NCBI RefSeq assembly: GCF_000195295.1
Contig: NC_015388.1
Coordinates: 1,364,001-1,428,000 of the forward strand
Reading direction: 5' to 3'
Source: Desulfobacca acetoxidans DSM 11109
GTDB taxonomy: Bacteria; Desulfobacterota; Desulfobaccia; Desulfobaccales; Desulfobaccaceae
DNA: 64,000 nt
The notes beneath the pieces are model-generated. The model did not search any database. It was given only the letters and a program-made list of their open reading frames with translations, and was not told the DNA's origin. Positions 17,491 through 26,503 of this stretch are shown here, one piece after another. Position 1 is the stretch's first letter, and every line of letters starts with the position of its first letter. A program made the position numbers and the translations under genes.

Positions 17491-18187
17491 CCTTTGCCTT
17501 GGAAGATAAAGACTGAAATTTCTGCAGGATCGTTAAGACTTCGCTATCGGTTACATCATACCAATTTCGATAGGCCGCAGCAACCGCAAAAGGCCGCCGC
17601 TGGCGAACGTTCAAGCAAACCACCATCTCGACTTCCCGCCGGATCAGTTGTATTGTGTCCAGGAGCCCTGTAGGGACCGCCACGATGATCTTGTCAGAAC
17701 CGCACTTCTTTAAAAATCTCAGGGCGGCCAACATGGTGAAACCCGAAGCCAGACCGTCATCCACCACAATGGCCTCCAATCCCTGCAGATCGCCATACGG
17801 CCGGTTACTCCTAAAAAGCGCTTCCCTCTGCTCCAGGGTGGTGCGAGTCTTGGCAATCTGGGATGTGATCTCGTTTTTACTCAAACCCAAACGCTGTACC
17901 AGCGGTTCATTGAGAATAACCTTCCCATCCGGTGCCAGGGCGCCAAAACCGGCTTCGGAACTCCAAGGGATTTGGATCTTGCGGACAATAACCAGGTCTA
18001 AAGGCAGTCGGAGAGCGCCAGCCACCTGTGCCGCCACTGGCACTCCTCCGGCCGGAATGGCAAACACTACGGCCTTGCCGAGGGTGAGATCAGCCAGTTT
18101 TCGGGCCAGAAGCCGTCCTGCCGCCACCCGATCCGAAAAGACATAACTCCGGTCTCTAAATGCTGCCTCCTCAATGATATCGAGCAT
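17465..18187 (-). CDS. phosphoribosyltransferase-family protein
   Basis: A 240-residue type I phosphoribosyltransferase fold with the PRPP-binding motif AIVVDDGLASGFTM, an N-terminal FSDRVAAGRLLARKLADL, and VFAIPAGGVPVAAQVAGAL typical of the PRTase-like proteins often fused to or placed near hydrolases. The base or substrate is not predictable. The frame is open from an ATG at 18223, but the ATG at 18187 has GGTGGAGGGG upstream and is preferred. The stop of a decayed upstream frame (TGA at 18222-18220) overlaps the ATG at 18223, which suggests an older coupled gene order. Confidence 0.78.
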   Translation of the reverse strand: MLDIIEEAAFRDRSYVFSDRVAAGRLLARKLADLTLGKAVVFAIPAGGVPVAAQVAGALRLPLDLVIVRKIQIPWSSEAGFGALAPDGKVILNEPLVQRLGLSKNEITSQIAKTRTTLEQREALFRSNRPYGDLQGLEAIVVDDGLASGFTMLAALRFLKKCGSDKIIVAVPTGLLDTIQLIRREVEMVVCLNVRQRRPFAVAAAYRNWYDVTDSEVLTILQKFQSLSSKAKDGDSAPPG

Positions 18188-18219
18188 TAGATCTTTCCCC
18201 TCCACCTCTTTTGAGCTAA

Positions 18220-18549
18220 TCATAATTTCATTTTTTGATCGATGAGCTTTTTAAAAGGCTTGGGTTGGTGATCGATCATGGCATTGAACGTCTCCAGGAA
18301 ATCTACGACCAGATCAAGATCCAGACGGCCATCGGCAATAAAAAAAGAGAGTCGGGACCGGCAGAGCGCGTCCATTTCCTATCTGAACGAGTCGGAAGCG
18401 GCAAGTTCCCGGAGCTCCTGGTCAGTGAGGGAGAGAATATATTTTTTGAACCTCTGCAGCAGTGCGTCGTGCCCAAAAAGGTGAAAATATGCTGGTAAGA
18501 GATTCCAATCCAACAAGGAATTGTTGACCCGGATGCAAGCATCGACCGC
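18220..18549 (-). pseudogene. remnant of an unidentified gene, in-frame TAG
   Basis: One minus-strand frame reads as protein-like sequence for about 110 codons (for example LLDWNLLPAYFHLFGHDALL and LDLDLVVDFLETFNAMIDHQ), interrupted by a TAG at 18379-18381 and lacking a start after an upstream TAG at 18550-18552. Its final TGA overlaps an ATG of the phosphoribosyltransferase frame. A 51-codon piece from the ATG at 18375 could still be translated. I do not recognise the family. The coding character is judged by eye from residue composition and from the precise junction with the next gene. Confidence 0.4.
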
Positions 18550-18780
18550 CTAACCCGAAGATATTATACCAACAACCGAATAATCTGTCCTTCAATTTCC
18601 CGGAGACAGCCCAAAAACCTGATTTACCCTTCGGGGGGCTAAGGCAACTAAAGGGGAATGAATATTATGGTTGACATTTGATTTTTAATATGCTTTTTAA
18701 GACATACATAAATAGTGCTAATATTCACATATTCTAATAGAATAATTGTTATTATTCAAGAAGTTACTGGCTAAATCCCG

Positions 18781-18870
18781 CAGGTCTTATGGGGGTGCCC
18801 CCGCCTAGGGCCATAATTCCCTAACAAGACGGTGCCTTAAACCATGCGAACCGTCCTCCGGGTGTGCCAA
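18781..18870 (+). promoter_or_regulatory. structured leader RNA candidate upstream of the CcsA-like gene
   Basis: Several short helices are nested: GGGGG/CCCCC (18791-18795 with 18798-18802) and TAGGG/CCCTA (18806-18810 with 18819-18823) are enclosed by GTCTT/AAGAC (18784-18788 with 18826-18830). A further helix, GACGGT/ACCGTC (18828-18833 with 18850-18855), shares bases 18828-18830 with the enclosing helix, so the two cannot form together. This resembles a switchable leader 23-110 bases before the start codon. No known riboswitch class was recognised. Confidence 0.35.
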
Positions 18871-18892
18871 AGAACTCTAGTGGAGAGCAAAA

Positions 18893-19663
18893 ATGGAATT
18901 GAAATGTTTTATTGAGGTCTCATTCTGGGCATTTTGTGGTTTTGTCGTTTTGGCGGCGGTTTCGGTAAGATTTTTCCGGTTACCTCTCGTCAGGGTCATG
19001 GGGTTTCTGGCCCTGTTGGCCGGCCTGTTCCTGGTCGCCGGCATCTGCCTGCAGATCGGCCGGCCTCCTCTCAGTGGGGCCTTTGAGTCTTTTTCTTATA
19101 TGGCTCTGGTGTTGTCCTTCCTGGCTTTGACTTCCCTGTTCGGGAAAGAGGCCAGTCCGCTGTTGGCCGCGGTGTCTTGGGGAACAGCGGCGTTGTTGCT
19201 GGCGATCCTGGTGATAATGCCGCGCCAGGTAAATCCCGATTGGTTTATCTACGAATACGGCTGGACGAGATCCTTCTTTTTCTGCCGCCTCTCTTCTATG
19301 GCGCTGTTGATCTATTCCTCCCTGACCGCGCTGTCCTGGCCCCGCGGCTCCCAGGATACCGAGACGAGGCGAGCCATGGTGAGCAGATCGCGTCGTTTTC
19401 TGATATTGGGCACGGCTCTGTTTCTGGTAGGTGAGGCATCGGGCTTTTACTGGTGTCTCGTCTGGCGGGGAGACTACTGGCGTTGGAGCCGCAATTTTCT
19501 TGAGTCCACCATGATCTTTCTCCTGGCCAGCGCCGCCTTGCATCTGCCCCCGAAGCTGGCGGTCAGACCCCAGATCCTGCGTCTGGCCTACAGCCTGCCC
19601 GGTTTCCTATCCATGACCGCCTATCTGGTGCATGTCATTACCGAGACAACCAAATGCAACTGA
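18893..19663 (+). CDS. divergent CcsA/ResC-like cytochrome c assembly membrane protein
   Basis: A 256-residue protein with about seven to eight membrane helices resembling the CcsA/ResC core of System II cytochrome c maturation. The early loop ICLQIGRPPLSGAFESFSY matches the family. The tryptophan-rich (WWD) region is recognisable but altered: VWRGDYWRWSRNFLEST replaces the usual W-G-x-Y-W-x-W-D-P-K-E-T. A His lies in the last helix (LVHVITE). The ATG follows GGAG. It overlaps the ResB-like gene by 10 bases and is followed by a TonB receptor. Classical haem ligation to apocytochrome is uncertain because of the altered motif. Confidence 0.72.
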   Translation: MELKCFIEVSFWAFCGFVVLAAVSVRFFRLPLVRVMGFLALLAGLFLVAGICLQIGRPPLSGAFESFSYMALVLSFLALTSLFGKEASPLLAAVSWGTAALLLAILVIMPRQVNPDWFIYEYGWTRSFFFCRLSSMALLIYSSLTALSWPRGSQDTETRRAMVSRSRRFLILGTALFLVGEASGFYWCLVWRGDYWRWSRNFLESTMIFLLASAALHLPPKLAVRPQILRLAYSLPGFLSMTAYLVHVITETTKCN

Positions 19664-20505
19664 AGCGGCTTTCCTCCCTCGTTTTGACCTTGTATGCCTT
19701 GAGTGCAGTAGTGCTCTTTCTTGCCGTGGGCATCGTCCTGGCCCAGGTGGAGCCTTACGCCACTGCCATGAATAGGATGGATGACGGGCTGCTCTTGGAT
19801 TGGCTGCTGACGGAGTGGGGCAGAGGACCGGGCTCGAAGGTATTGACCGTCTGGTTTTTGGGGCTGTGCGCCGCCGTAGCGGTTCTGATGCTCAATTTGT
19901 GTGCCTGCACCTGGACCAAACTTCTCCCCCGTCTGAAGAATGAATCTCGTTTTCACGCCTGGCTCCTGCTCTTGGCTCATGTGCTCATGCTCCTGATTCT
20001 TTTAGGGCATCTTTCCCAGATGACTATGGGTTTTAAGGAAGAGGGGGTCAAGCTGCTGTCCGGCCAAAGCAAAACCTTTCCCGGAGACCTTCTTATCACC
20101 GTCGAACGGGTGCATTTTGTCAATGATCCTGCCTTTCTCAACCTTACCTACCGCCAGGGTCGCCGGGTCCACACCCGAGAGGTCTTCAACCGGGCGGAGA
20201 ACACGGTAAGGCTTTCAATCTGGCAGGGTCCGCAGAAGCTGGCTGAAGGCGACCTGCGTATGCTGGAACCACTGCTGGCAGGGAAGATACGGGTGACCCT
20301 GTCAGACTTCTTCCGCGCTGACACCGGGGAGAAGAACCGGGTGGGTGCCGTACTGGCCGTTGTCTCCAATCCGTTGACCAATTTCTTTTTCGCCTTTTAC
20401 TTTGCCTGGATCGTAGTCTACCTGCTGTTGACCGTCAAAGCCTTCCTGCGAGGAAGTACATTGCCAACCAATGATCAGGAGTCCGATTGCCGCAACTCAC
20501 TCTAA
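19654..20505 (+). CDS. ResB-like cytochrome c biogenesis protein
   Basis: A 283-residue membrane protein: two or three N-terminal helices (about 8-30, 65-82, 100-120), a periplasmic domain (about 125-250: TFPGDLLITVERVHFVND..., with a beta-rich pattern), and a C-terminal helix (FFFAFYFAWIVVYLLLTV). This matches a short form of ResB/Ccs1, the apocytochrome/haem chaperone partner of CcsA. Full ResB is normally longer, so this is a reduced version. It overlaps the CcsA-like gene (start inside its last codons), so the two are expected to form one complex. Confidence 0.7.
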   Translation: MQLKRLSSLVLTLYALSAVVLFLAVGIVLAQVEPYATAMNRMDDGLLLDWLLTEWGRGPGSKVLTVWFLGLCAAVAVLMLNLCACTWTKLLPRLKNESRFHAWLLLLAHVLMLLILLGHLSQMTMGFKEEGVKLLSGQSKTFPGDLLITVERVHFVNDPAFLNLTYRQGRRVHTREVFNRAENTVRLSIWQGPQKLAEGDLRMLEPLLAGKIRVTLSDFFRADTGEKNRVGAVLAVVSNPLTNFFFAFYFAWIVVYLLLTVKAFLRGSTLPTNDQESDCRNSL

Positions 20506-20522
20506 ATTACGGAGATTACGTC

Positions 20523-22598
20523 ATGAAAAAACTGTTTCCGGTGGTTACCCTGGCTATTCTATCGGTTTTCTGCCTCTTTAAGGCGGTCTTGGCCCAAGAC
20601 CAGAAAGAGTCTCCCGACTATCAGGTTTTCACGTTGGGCGAAGTGGTAATTTCGGGAGAAAAGGATGCCAGCAGCCAAACGACCACGATCAGCACCTTCA
20701 GCGCCCAGGATATCAAGGAGACGCACAGTCTTACCGTGCCCGAAGCCTTATCCTATATCCCCGGCGTAACCGTGACCACGGGTTTTAAGAATGAGCCGGA
20801 TATCAGGATTCATGGCTTTCAACAGTATGAAGCCCTGATCCTCATTGATGGGGTGCCTTATTATGAATCCAATTACGGCAAGCTGAACCTGAACCAGCTT
20901 CCCACGGATATGATCGCCCGCATCGATGTGGTCAAGGGCGCTCCTTCGGTGCTCTATGGCCCCGGTGCCATGGGCGGGGTGATCAATATCATCACCAAGA
21001 CTGCCGGAGATCGGGCAACCTTTTCCGGCACCGGCGAGGCCGGCAGTGACTGCGCCTATCATGTATCCGCTACCCACGGCAATAGCCTGGACAGATTTAA
21101 GTACTGGTTGAACGTCAGCCGCCGAGGTATGGATGGCTGGCCGATGTCCGATGGCTTTACACCCCGCGACGGTAAGATTATCAAGAAGCCGGGAGGCACT
21201 ACAAATGCCATCCTGGAGGATGGCGGCCAACGCAATAACTCGGACCTCGAACAGACCAGCCTCTGGGGCAAGGCCGGAATAGAACTGGGACCGGAATCCA
21301 AATGCTATCTCAGTTCCTATTTTATCGATTCTTCCTGGGGCTTTCCCGTCTCTACCCGGGAAGTGATCATCTTTCCCAAACGGCCATCTTTTTCCCGGTT
21401 TGCCCGGATGGACAAATACCGGGATTGGGGTATGGACCTGAACGGAGAGCACAGAGTAAACGATATCATCCGATTGCGGGCAAAGTTTTTCTATCATAAC
21501 CATGTAGACGACTTTGTTTCCTACCCCGACCTGAATATGATCAATCCGATTGCGGTTAGCACCTACCAGGATTATATTGCCGGGACCTCCCTGTTTGCAG
21601 ACCTGGACCCAGTGTCCTGGGACAGCCTGCGCTTTGCCTTCCATTTCCGGGGCGACTCCCACGAGGAACGGGACGATGTTTATCTTCCCTTTGCAAAATC
21701 CTTATCATACACCGGCTCGGTGGCGGTGGAAAACGAATGGCGTCCCCTGGATCGGCTCCCAGTAGTTGTTGGCCTGAGTTATGACTGGTTCCAGGTGGAT
21801 AAGGCCGAGCACAACATCACCGATAAACAGGGGAACTGGTTGTATACCGAGAGCCTTCCCACCGGCAACACCAAGGACGCCCTCAACCCCATGGTAGGCG
21901 TCAGCTACTCTTTTCTTGACCAGACCAGGGTCTACGGTTCGATAGCCCGCAAGACTCGCTTTCCTACCTTGCAGCAATTGTTCTCCTCCAAGGGGGGCAA
22001 TGTGAATTTGAAGCCCCAGAGAAGCATCAACTATACCCTGGGGCTAACGCGGCCTTTTGGTAAATGGGCCTCAGGCGAGGCATCGATATTTTTTTACGAC
22101 ATCGAAAACCGTATCAGCCGCGACGCCCCCTACCCGGATGCCCTGTATCGCAACTATGCCCAGGTCGAGATCTACGGCCTGGAGCTGGTCGGCAAGCTGA
22201 TCCCCCGGCAAGACCTCAATCTGAGGCTCGGATATACCCTCATGCAGGCCAAAGACAGGAGTACATTCCGGGTCACCGATTATGTGATCGGAGTTCCCAA
22301 GAATAAAATAGATCTGGGCATCAACTACCGAGTTCCGCGGCTGGCCACCCGCCTGCACCTGGAGGGCATGTTCCTGGCCGGGCAGTGGGATCAACTTCCT
22401 TCTCCGGCCAGTCCGACCACCGAGGCACTGAAGACCGGCAGCTATTTTTTACTCAATGCTCAGATTAATCAGCCTATAGGCAATCATCTTGAGGCTTTTG
22501 CGTTTTTAAGCAACCTCCTTGACAAAAACTATGAAAGCCAGAGCGGCTTCCCGGGGCCGGGGCGCACTTTTTGGCTGGGGATCAATACCAAATTCTGA
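20523..22598 (+). CDS. TonB-dependent outer-membrane receptor
   Basis: A 691-residue receptor: signal peptide about 1-24 (ending AVLA), TonB-box-like EVVISG soon after, a plug domain (ALSYIPGVTV, IRIHGFQQYEALILIDGVP, IDVVKGAPSVLYGPGAMGGV) and a beta-barrel ending in FWLGINTKF, with a terminal Phe as expected for Bam-dependent insertion. The ATG at 20523 has GGAG upstream; an in-frame TTG at 20487 is inside the preceding gene. It forms one operon with the CcsA/ResB-like pair, so haem, iron-siderophore or another metal complex is a reasonable substrate, but that is inference from context. Confidence 0.9.
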   Translation: MKKLFPVVTLAILSVFCLFKAVLAQDQKESPDYQVFTLGEVVISGEKDASSQTTTISTFSAQDIKETHSLTVPEALSYIPGVTVTTGFKNEPDIRIHGFQQYEALILIDGVPYYESNYGKLNLNQLPTDMIARIDVVKGAPSVLYGPGAMGGVINIITKTAGDRATFSGTGEAGSDCAYHVSATHGNSLDRFKYWLNVSRRGMDGWPMSDGFTPRDGKIIKKPGGTTNAILEDGGQRNNSDLEQTSLWGKAGIELGPESKCYLSSYFIDSSWGFPVSTREVIIFPKRPSFSRFARMDKYRDWGMDLNGEHRVNDIIRLRAKFFYHNHVDDFVSYPDLNMINPIAVSTYQDYIAGTSLFADLDPVSWDSLRFAFHFRGDSHEERDDVYLPFAKSLSYTGSVAVENEWRPLDRLPVVVGLSYDWFQVDKAEHNITDKQGNWLYTESLPTGNTKDALNPMVGVSYSFLDQTRVYGSIARKTRFPTLQQLFSSKGGNVNLKPQRSINYTLGLTRPFGKWASGEASIFFYDIENRISRDAPYPDALYRNYAQVEIYGLELVGKLIPRQDLNLRLGYTLMQAKDRSTFRVTDYVIGVPKNKIDLGINYRVPRLATRLHLEGMFLAGQWDQLPSPASPTTEALKTGSYFLLNAQINQPIGNHLEAFAFLSNLLDKNYESQSGFPGPGRTFWLGINTKF

Positions 22599-22913
22599 AC
22601 TAGAGCTGCACTGTCCCATAAGGTTGCTCAACCTCTTGGCATTACCCAGGCATGCGTCAGCAGCGATAGTATGCCTGGATAAACCTATGGCCCGGGCGAA
22701 GCCATCGAGGCCGAGCAGAAAAAGAATGCCAGGATAATGAGCCGCGGCCTCGTTTACACCATCTCTATAATATAACTATACCATGCATATCCTCATAATA
22801 TTATTATACAAGCCGATTATATCCGCTCACGCCGCTTGACTCAATGATCGTGCTGCCTTTCTAAAATTAAAAAAGTCACAAATAAAAAAATCCCACAAAC
22901 AAAATTTAGATGC
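22599..22913. other. intergenic region before the nuo operon
   Basis: No gene. There are two small hairpins after the receptor gene: AGGTT-GCTC-AACCT (22621-22633 region) and CCAGGCAT (22646-22653) with ATGCCTGG (22671-22678). Neither is followed by a T-tract, so they are not called as terminators. The last 100 bases are strongly AT-rich, ending in the nuo promoter. Confidence 0.5.
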
Positions 22914-22942
22914 TTGACAATGAAGAATATGCTTGCTATACC
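22914..22942 (+). promoter_or_regulatory. sigma-70-type promoter of the nuo operon
   Basis: TTGACA (22914-22919), 17-base spacer, TATACC (22937-22942). Transcription would start near 22949. This rules out the in-frame starts at 22914 and 22920 for nuoA and supports initiation at 22980 or 22992. Confidence 0.7.
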
Positions 22943-22979
22943 CATAAAGAATGTTTTCACAAACATCATGACCTGCGGT

Positions 22980-23384
22980 ATGGAGGTACAGGTGGATATT
23001 ACCTCGGTTCTGCACGATTACGCTTATGTGCTCATATTTCTTCTGGTGGGCGCCGGCTTCGCCTTCGGACCATTAGTAATTGCCCACTTCGTCGCGCCGC
23101 GCAGCTTCGGTCGTTCCCGGAGCGAAACCTATGAGTGCGGCATTCCCACCTTTGGCAGCGCTTGGGTGCAGGTGGCCGTCATCTATTATCTCTTTGCATT
23201 GATTTTTCTGGCCTTCGATGTGGACGTGATTTTCCTCTTTCCGGTCCTGTTGGCTTTTGGCAAGGGATATGTCTGGCGGGACTTTGTTGAAATTTTTCTC
23301 TTCATCGGCATCCTATCCCTGGTGATTGTATATGCTTGGTGCAGGGGGGTTTTTTCGTGGAAAAGAAAACCGGAGAGCCGCTGA
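22980..23384 (+). CDS. nuoA: complex I subunit NuoA
   Basis: Small membrane subunit of NADH-quinone-oxidoreductase-type complex I (134 aa) with three helices. The conserved loop [19 protein letters not shown] and the acidic helix [20 protein letters not shown] are intact. An ATG at 22980 is used; a GTG at 22992 sits behind GGAGGT and is an equally good start. Earlier in-frame codons overlap the promoter. First gene of the 11-gene operon; its 3' end overlaps nuoB by 28 bases. Confidence 0.9.
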   Translation: MEVQVDITSVLHDYAYVLIFLLVGAGFAFGPLVIAHFVAPRSFGRSRSETYECGIPTFGSAWVQVAVIYYLFALIFLAFDVDVIFLFPVLLAFGKGYVWRDFVEIFLFIGILSLVIVYAWCRGVFSWKRKPESR

Positions 23385-23845
23385 TCCAGTTTGCGGTTCT
23401 GGAAGAAGTCTTAAACCTATGCCGGGCAAACTCGCTCTGGCCCATAACCTTTGGGTTGGCGTGTTGTGCCATTGAGATGATGGCTGCGGGCGCCTCCCGG
23501 TTTGATCTGGACCGTTTTGGGGCGGGCGTCTTCCGGCCTTCGCCCCGCCAGTCCGACCTGATGATTGTGGCCGGAACCATTTCTAAGAAAATGGCTGATC
23601 CGGTGATCCGGCTGTATGAGCAGATGCCCGCACCCAAGTGGGTGATTGCCATGGGCAATTGCGCCATTTCCGGCGGGCCTTTCCTGTATGAAGGGCAGTA
23701 TGCCATCGTGCCGGGGGCCGATCAGATCATTCCGGTAGATGTGTATGTTCCCGGCTGCCCGCCCCGGCCCGAAGGCCTCTTAGAGGGTATTTTGCAGTTG
23801 GAAGAGAAGATCACTAACCGACCGCGTTTAAGAAAGTATAGATAA
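23357..23845 (+). CDS. nuoB: complex I subunit NuoB (cluster N2 carrier)
   Basis: Peripheral-arm subunit (162 aa) that holds the terminal 4Fe-4S cluster N2 next to the quinone site. Its ligands are the paired Cys36/Cys37 ([10 protein letters not shown]), Cys102 ([10 protein letters not shown]) and Cys134 (VPGCPPRPE). The GTG at 23357 is preceded by a run of six Gs. It overlaps nuoA and ends one base before nuoC. Confidence 0.95.
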   Translation: MEKKTGEPLIQFAVLEEVLNLCRANSLWPITFGLACCAIEMMAAGASRFDLDRFGAGVFRPSPRQSDLMIVAGTISKKMADPVIRLYEQMPAPKWVIAMGNCAISGGPFLYEGQYAIVPGADQIIPVDVYVPGCPPRPEGLLEGILQLEEKITNRPRLRKYR

Positions 23846-23846
23846 G

Positions 23847-24287
23847 ATGACGCCTCAAACGATTATACAGAGTCTGCAATCCATCCTCGGTCCAGACAAG
23901 GCGATGGAGGCGGAGTATGTCAAAACCGGCTGCCATGTGCGGGCGGAGGCCGAACTTCAGCAGATGGCGGCGGTGGCTGAAGCTATGCTCAAGCACGAAT
24001 GTTTTTTGGAATCTCTAACGGCGCTTGATCTGGTGGAATCCTTTGACCTGGTATACTTTTTTGCCTCGTATCGCTATCTCTGCCGTACCGTGGTGCATGC
24101 ATCCCTGGCCAAGGGGGTTGCGGCACCCTCCATCAGCCATATTTATCCCGCCGCCGACTGGTTTGAGCGGGAGGTCTTCGAGATGTTCGGCATCACCTTT
24201 ACGGGTCATCCGAATCTGAAAAATCTGATTCTGCCCGAGGATGCCGATTTCCACCCGCTTCTCAAAGATTTCGTTGCGAGCAGTTAA
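23847..24287 (+). CDS. nuoC: complex I subunit NuoC
   Basis: 30-kDa-type subunit of the peripheral arm, here a separate 146-residue protein rather than the fused NuoCD of Escherichia coli. The conserved C-terminal region is HIYPAADWFEREVFEMFGITFTGHP followed by LILPEDADFHPLLKDF. It starts one base after nuoB ends and stops one base before nuoD starts. Confidence 0.93.
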   Translation: MTPQTIIQSLQSILGPDKAMEAEYVKTGCHVRAEAELQQMAAVAEAMLKHECFLESLTALDLVESFDLVYFFASYRYLCRTVVHASLAKGVAAPSISHIYPAADWFEREVFEMFGITFTGHPNLKNLILPEDADFHPLLKDFVASS

Positions 24288-24288
24288 G

Positions 24289-25404
24289 ATGATGCTGGAA
24301 AAAGGTGTTGAAGAGAAGACTTTCTATTTGAATCTGGGGCCGCAGCATCCCAGCACCCATGGTGTCCTGCGCATCGTGCTGGAGATGGATGGCGAATTTA
24401 TTATCAACTCCGATCCGGTAATCGGCTATGGGCATCGGGCGCATGAAAAGATGGCCGAATTGCGGACCTATCAACAGTATCTGCCCAACATGGGGCGGGT
24501 GGATTATCTGCATGCCCTGGCCTATAACCAGTGCTACTGCATGGCGGTGGAGAAGCTGGCCGGGATTACCCCGCCGGAGCGGGCGGAGTTTATCCGGGTC
24601 ATCACCAGTGAACTGAACCGCCTTTCCTCCCACCTCCTCTGGTTCGGCGCCTACCTGATGGACCTGGGGGCTTTTACTCCCTTTCTCTATTGCTTCGATG
24701 ACCGGGAGCAGATCTTGGACCTACTGGATCGGCTTACCGGTTCCCGTTTGACCTATTGTTTTTATCGTTTCGGCGGAGTGCCGGTGGATATTGACGATGA
24801 ATTCACCGCCGGGTGCCGAGCCTTTATTCAACGTCTACGCAGCCGCTGGGACGATTATGACGATCTGGTTACCAAGAACGTCATCTTTATCCATCGTACA
24901 CGGGATGTGGGCATCCTGACCCCGGAATTGGCTCTGAAGTACGGCGTCACCGGCCCGAACCTGCGCGGCAGTGGCATCGCCTACGATATCCGCCGCAGTG
25001 AACCGTTTTCCGCCTATCCCCTGTTCGATTTTGAGATTCCCACCGGGGAGCGGGGGGATATCATGGATCGTTATCTCGTCCGGTTGCGGGAAATGGAACA
25101 GAGCCTGAGGATTATCGAGCAGGCCCTGGATAAGATTCCCAACGGCCCGATTATGGCGGAGAAGGTGCCGAAACGTCTGAAACCGGCCGAAGGTGAAGTG
25201 TACACTGCCGTTGAGACGGCCAGGGGGGAGTTTGGCTGCTATATCGTGAGCAAGGGTGACGTCAAGCCGTATCGGATAAAGCTTCGGGTACCCTGTTTCT
25301 CAAACCTGAGTATCTTGCCGGAGCTCATTAAAAATACCATGGTGGCCGATGCAGTTGCCATTTTAGGCTCTATTGACCTGGTGATTCCAGAGATTGATCG
25401 ATAA
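24289..25404 (+). CDS. nuoD: complex I subunit NuoD
   Basis: 49-kDa-type subunit (371 aa) forming the quinone pocket with NuoB. The N-terminal LGPQHPSTHGVLRIVLEMDGE, the HDALAYN-equivalent DYLHALAYNQCYC and the C-terminal DVKPYRIKLRVPCFSNLSIL are all present, and it has lost the Cys ligands of its hydrogenase ancestors, as expected. An ATG at 24289 (followed by a second at 24292) is the start. The next gene is nuoH: no nuoE, nuoF or nuoG occurs between them. Confidence 0.95.
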   Translation: MMLEKGVEEKTFYLNLGPQHPSTHGVLRIVLEMDGEFIINSDPVIGYGHRAHEKMAELRTYQQYLPNMGRVDYLHALAYNQCYCMAVEKLAGITPPERAEFIRVITSELNRLSSHLLWFGAYLMDLGAFTPFLYCFDDREQILDLLDRLTGSRLTYCFYRFGGVPVDIDDEFTAGCRAFIQRLRSRWDDYDDLVTKNVIFIHRTRDVGILTPELALKYGVTGPNLRGSGIAYDIRRSEPFSAYPLFDFEIPTGERGDIMDRYLVRLREMEQSLRIIEQALDKIPNGPIMAEKVPKRLKPAEGEVYTAVETARGEFGCYIVSKGDVKPYRIKLRVPCFSNLSILPELIKNTMVADAVAILGSIDLVIPEIDR

Positions 25405-25485
25405 GCGCGGTTGACAGGTAATGGCGGTTATACACGGTTAATCACCACCCGCCATACCGGAATCTGATGTGATGAGGATAACTCG

Positions 25486-26448
25486 ATGCAGTTCTTAGTA
25501 GCCGAAGGAGCGAGATTGGTGGTCAGCCTGATCGGGGTTATCGGCCTGGTCTCCGTCAACGCCCTGTTCTTAATCTGGATGGAACGGAAAGTCTCGGCGC
25601 ACATTCAGCTCCGGCCGGGGCCGATGGAAGTAGGGTTCCACGGGGCCTTGCAGACTATCGCCGACGCCCTCAAACTGATCGGGAAGGAATTGATTACGCC
25701 GGAAGACGTCGACAAAATAATCTATCTGTTGGCCCCGATTGTGATGTTCCTCCCCGTGCTGGTCAGCTTTCTGGTCATTCCCTTTTCACCTGCCCTCGTA
25801 ATCCGAGACATAAATGTCGGTCTGCTGCTGATTTTCGCCTTCGGGGCCTTATCGGTGTTGGCCATCCTCATGGCCGGATGGTCTTCCAATAACAAATATG
25901 CCCTTCTCGGCGCCATCCGCTCGGTAGCCCAGAATGTTGCCTATGAAATTCCTTTACTGATCACTGCCATGAGCATTATTCTGATGGCCGGTTCCTTCAG
26001 GTTGTCGGATATTGTGGCGCAACAATCCGTGCTCTGGAATATCTTCCTACAGCCTTTGGCCTTCATCCTGTATATTACCTGCGCTACAGCGGAGACCAAC
26101 CGGGCCCCCTTTGATATTCCGGAGGCCGAATCAGAGTTGGTGGCCGGTTTCCATACGGAATATTCCGGTATGCGTTTCGCCATCTTCTTCCTGGCGGAAT
26201 ATACCAATATGTTTATCGTCTCGGCGGTGGCCACCGTCCTCTTCCTGGGCGGATGGCGGGGCCCCGTCCTTCCTCCCGTGGTCTGGTTTTTAATCAAAGT
26301 TTACCTGATGATTTTCATTATAATGTGGTTCCGTTGGACCTTTCCGCGGCTGCGGTTTGATCAACTCATCACTTTTTCGTGGAAGGTTTTAATACCTCTA
26401 GCCTTTGTGAATCTCCTTGTGACGGCCCTGGTCATTAAGATCTTATAA
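25486..26448 (+). CDS. nuoH: complex I subunit NuoH
   Basis: Membrane subunit linking the peripheral and membrane arms (320 aa, about eight helices). Diagnostic segments are [44 protein letters not shown] and [20 protein letters not shown] with the charged E-channel residues. GAGG precedes the ATG. An 81-base gap separates it from nuoD, the widest in the first half of the operon. Confidence 0.95.
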   Translation: MQFLVAEGARLVVSLIGVIGLVSVNALFLIWMERKVSAHIQLRPGPMEVGFHGALQTIADALKLIGKELITPEDVDKIIYLLAPIVMFLPVLVSFLVIPFSPALVIRDINVGLLLIFAFGALSVLAILMAGWSSNNKYALLGAIRSVAQNVAYEIPLLITAMSIILMAGSFRLSDIVAQQSVLWNIFLQPLAFILYITCATAETNRAPFDIPEAESELVAGFHTEYSGMRFAIFFLAEYTNMFIVSAVATVLFLGGWRGPVLPPVVWFLIKVYLMIFIIMWFRWTFPRLRFDQLITFSWKVLIPLAFVNLLVTALVIKIL

Positions 26449-26503
26449 TTCGGTCAGGTGGGAGCATTACTCTAAAGTCGTGTACATGTAAAGGTTTGCT
26501 GCA

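Noticed and set aside
18235-18498. 87-residue plus-strand frame
   Set aside because: It is antisense to the decayed minus-strand gene at 18220-18549, which reads more like protein and joins the next gene exactly.
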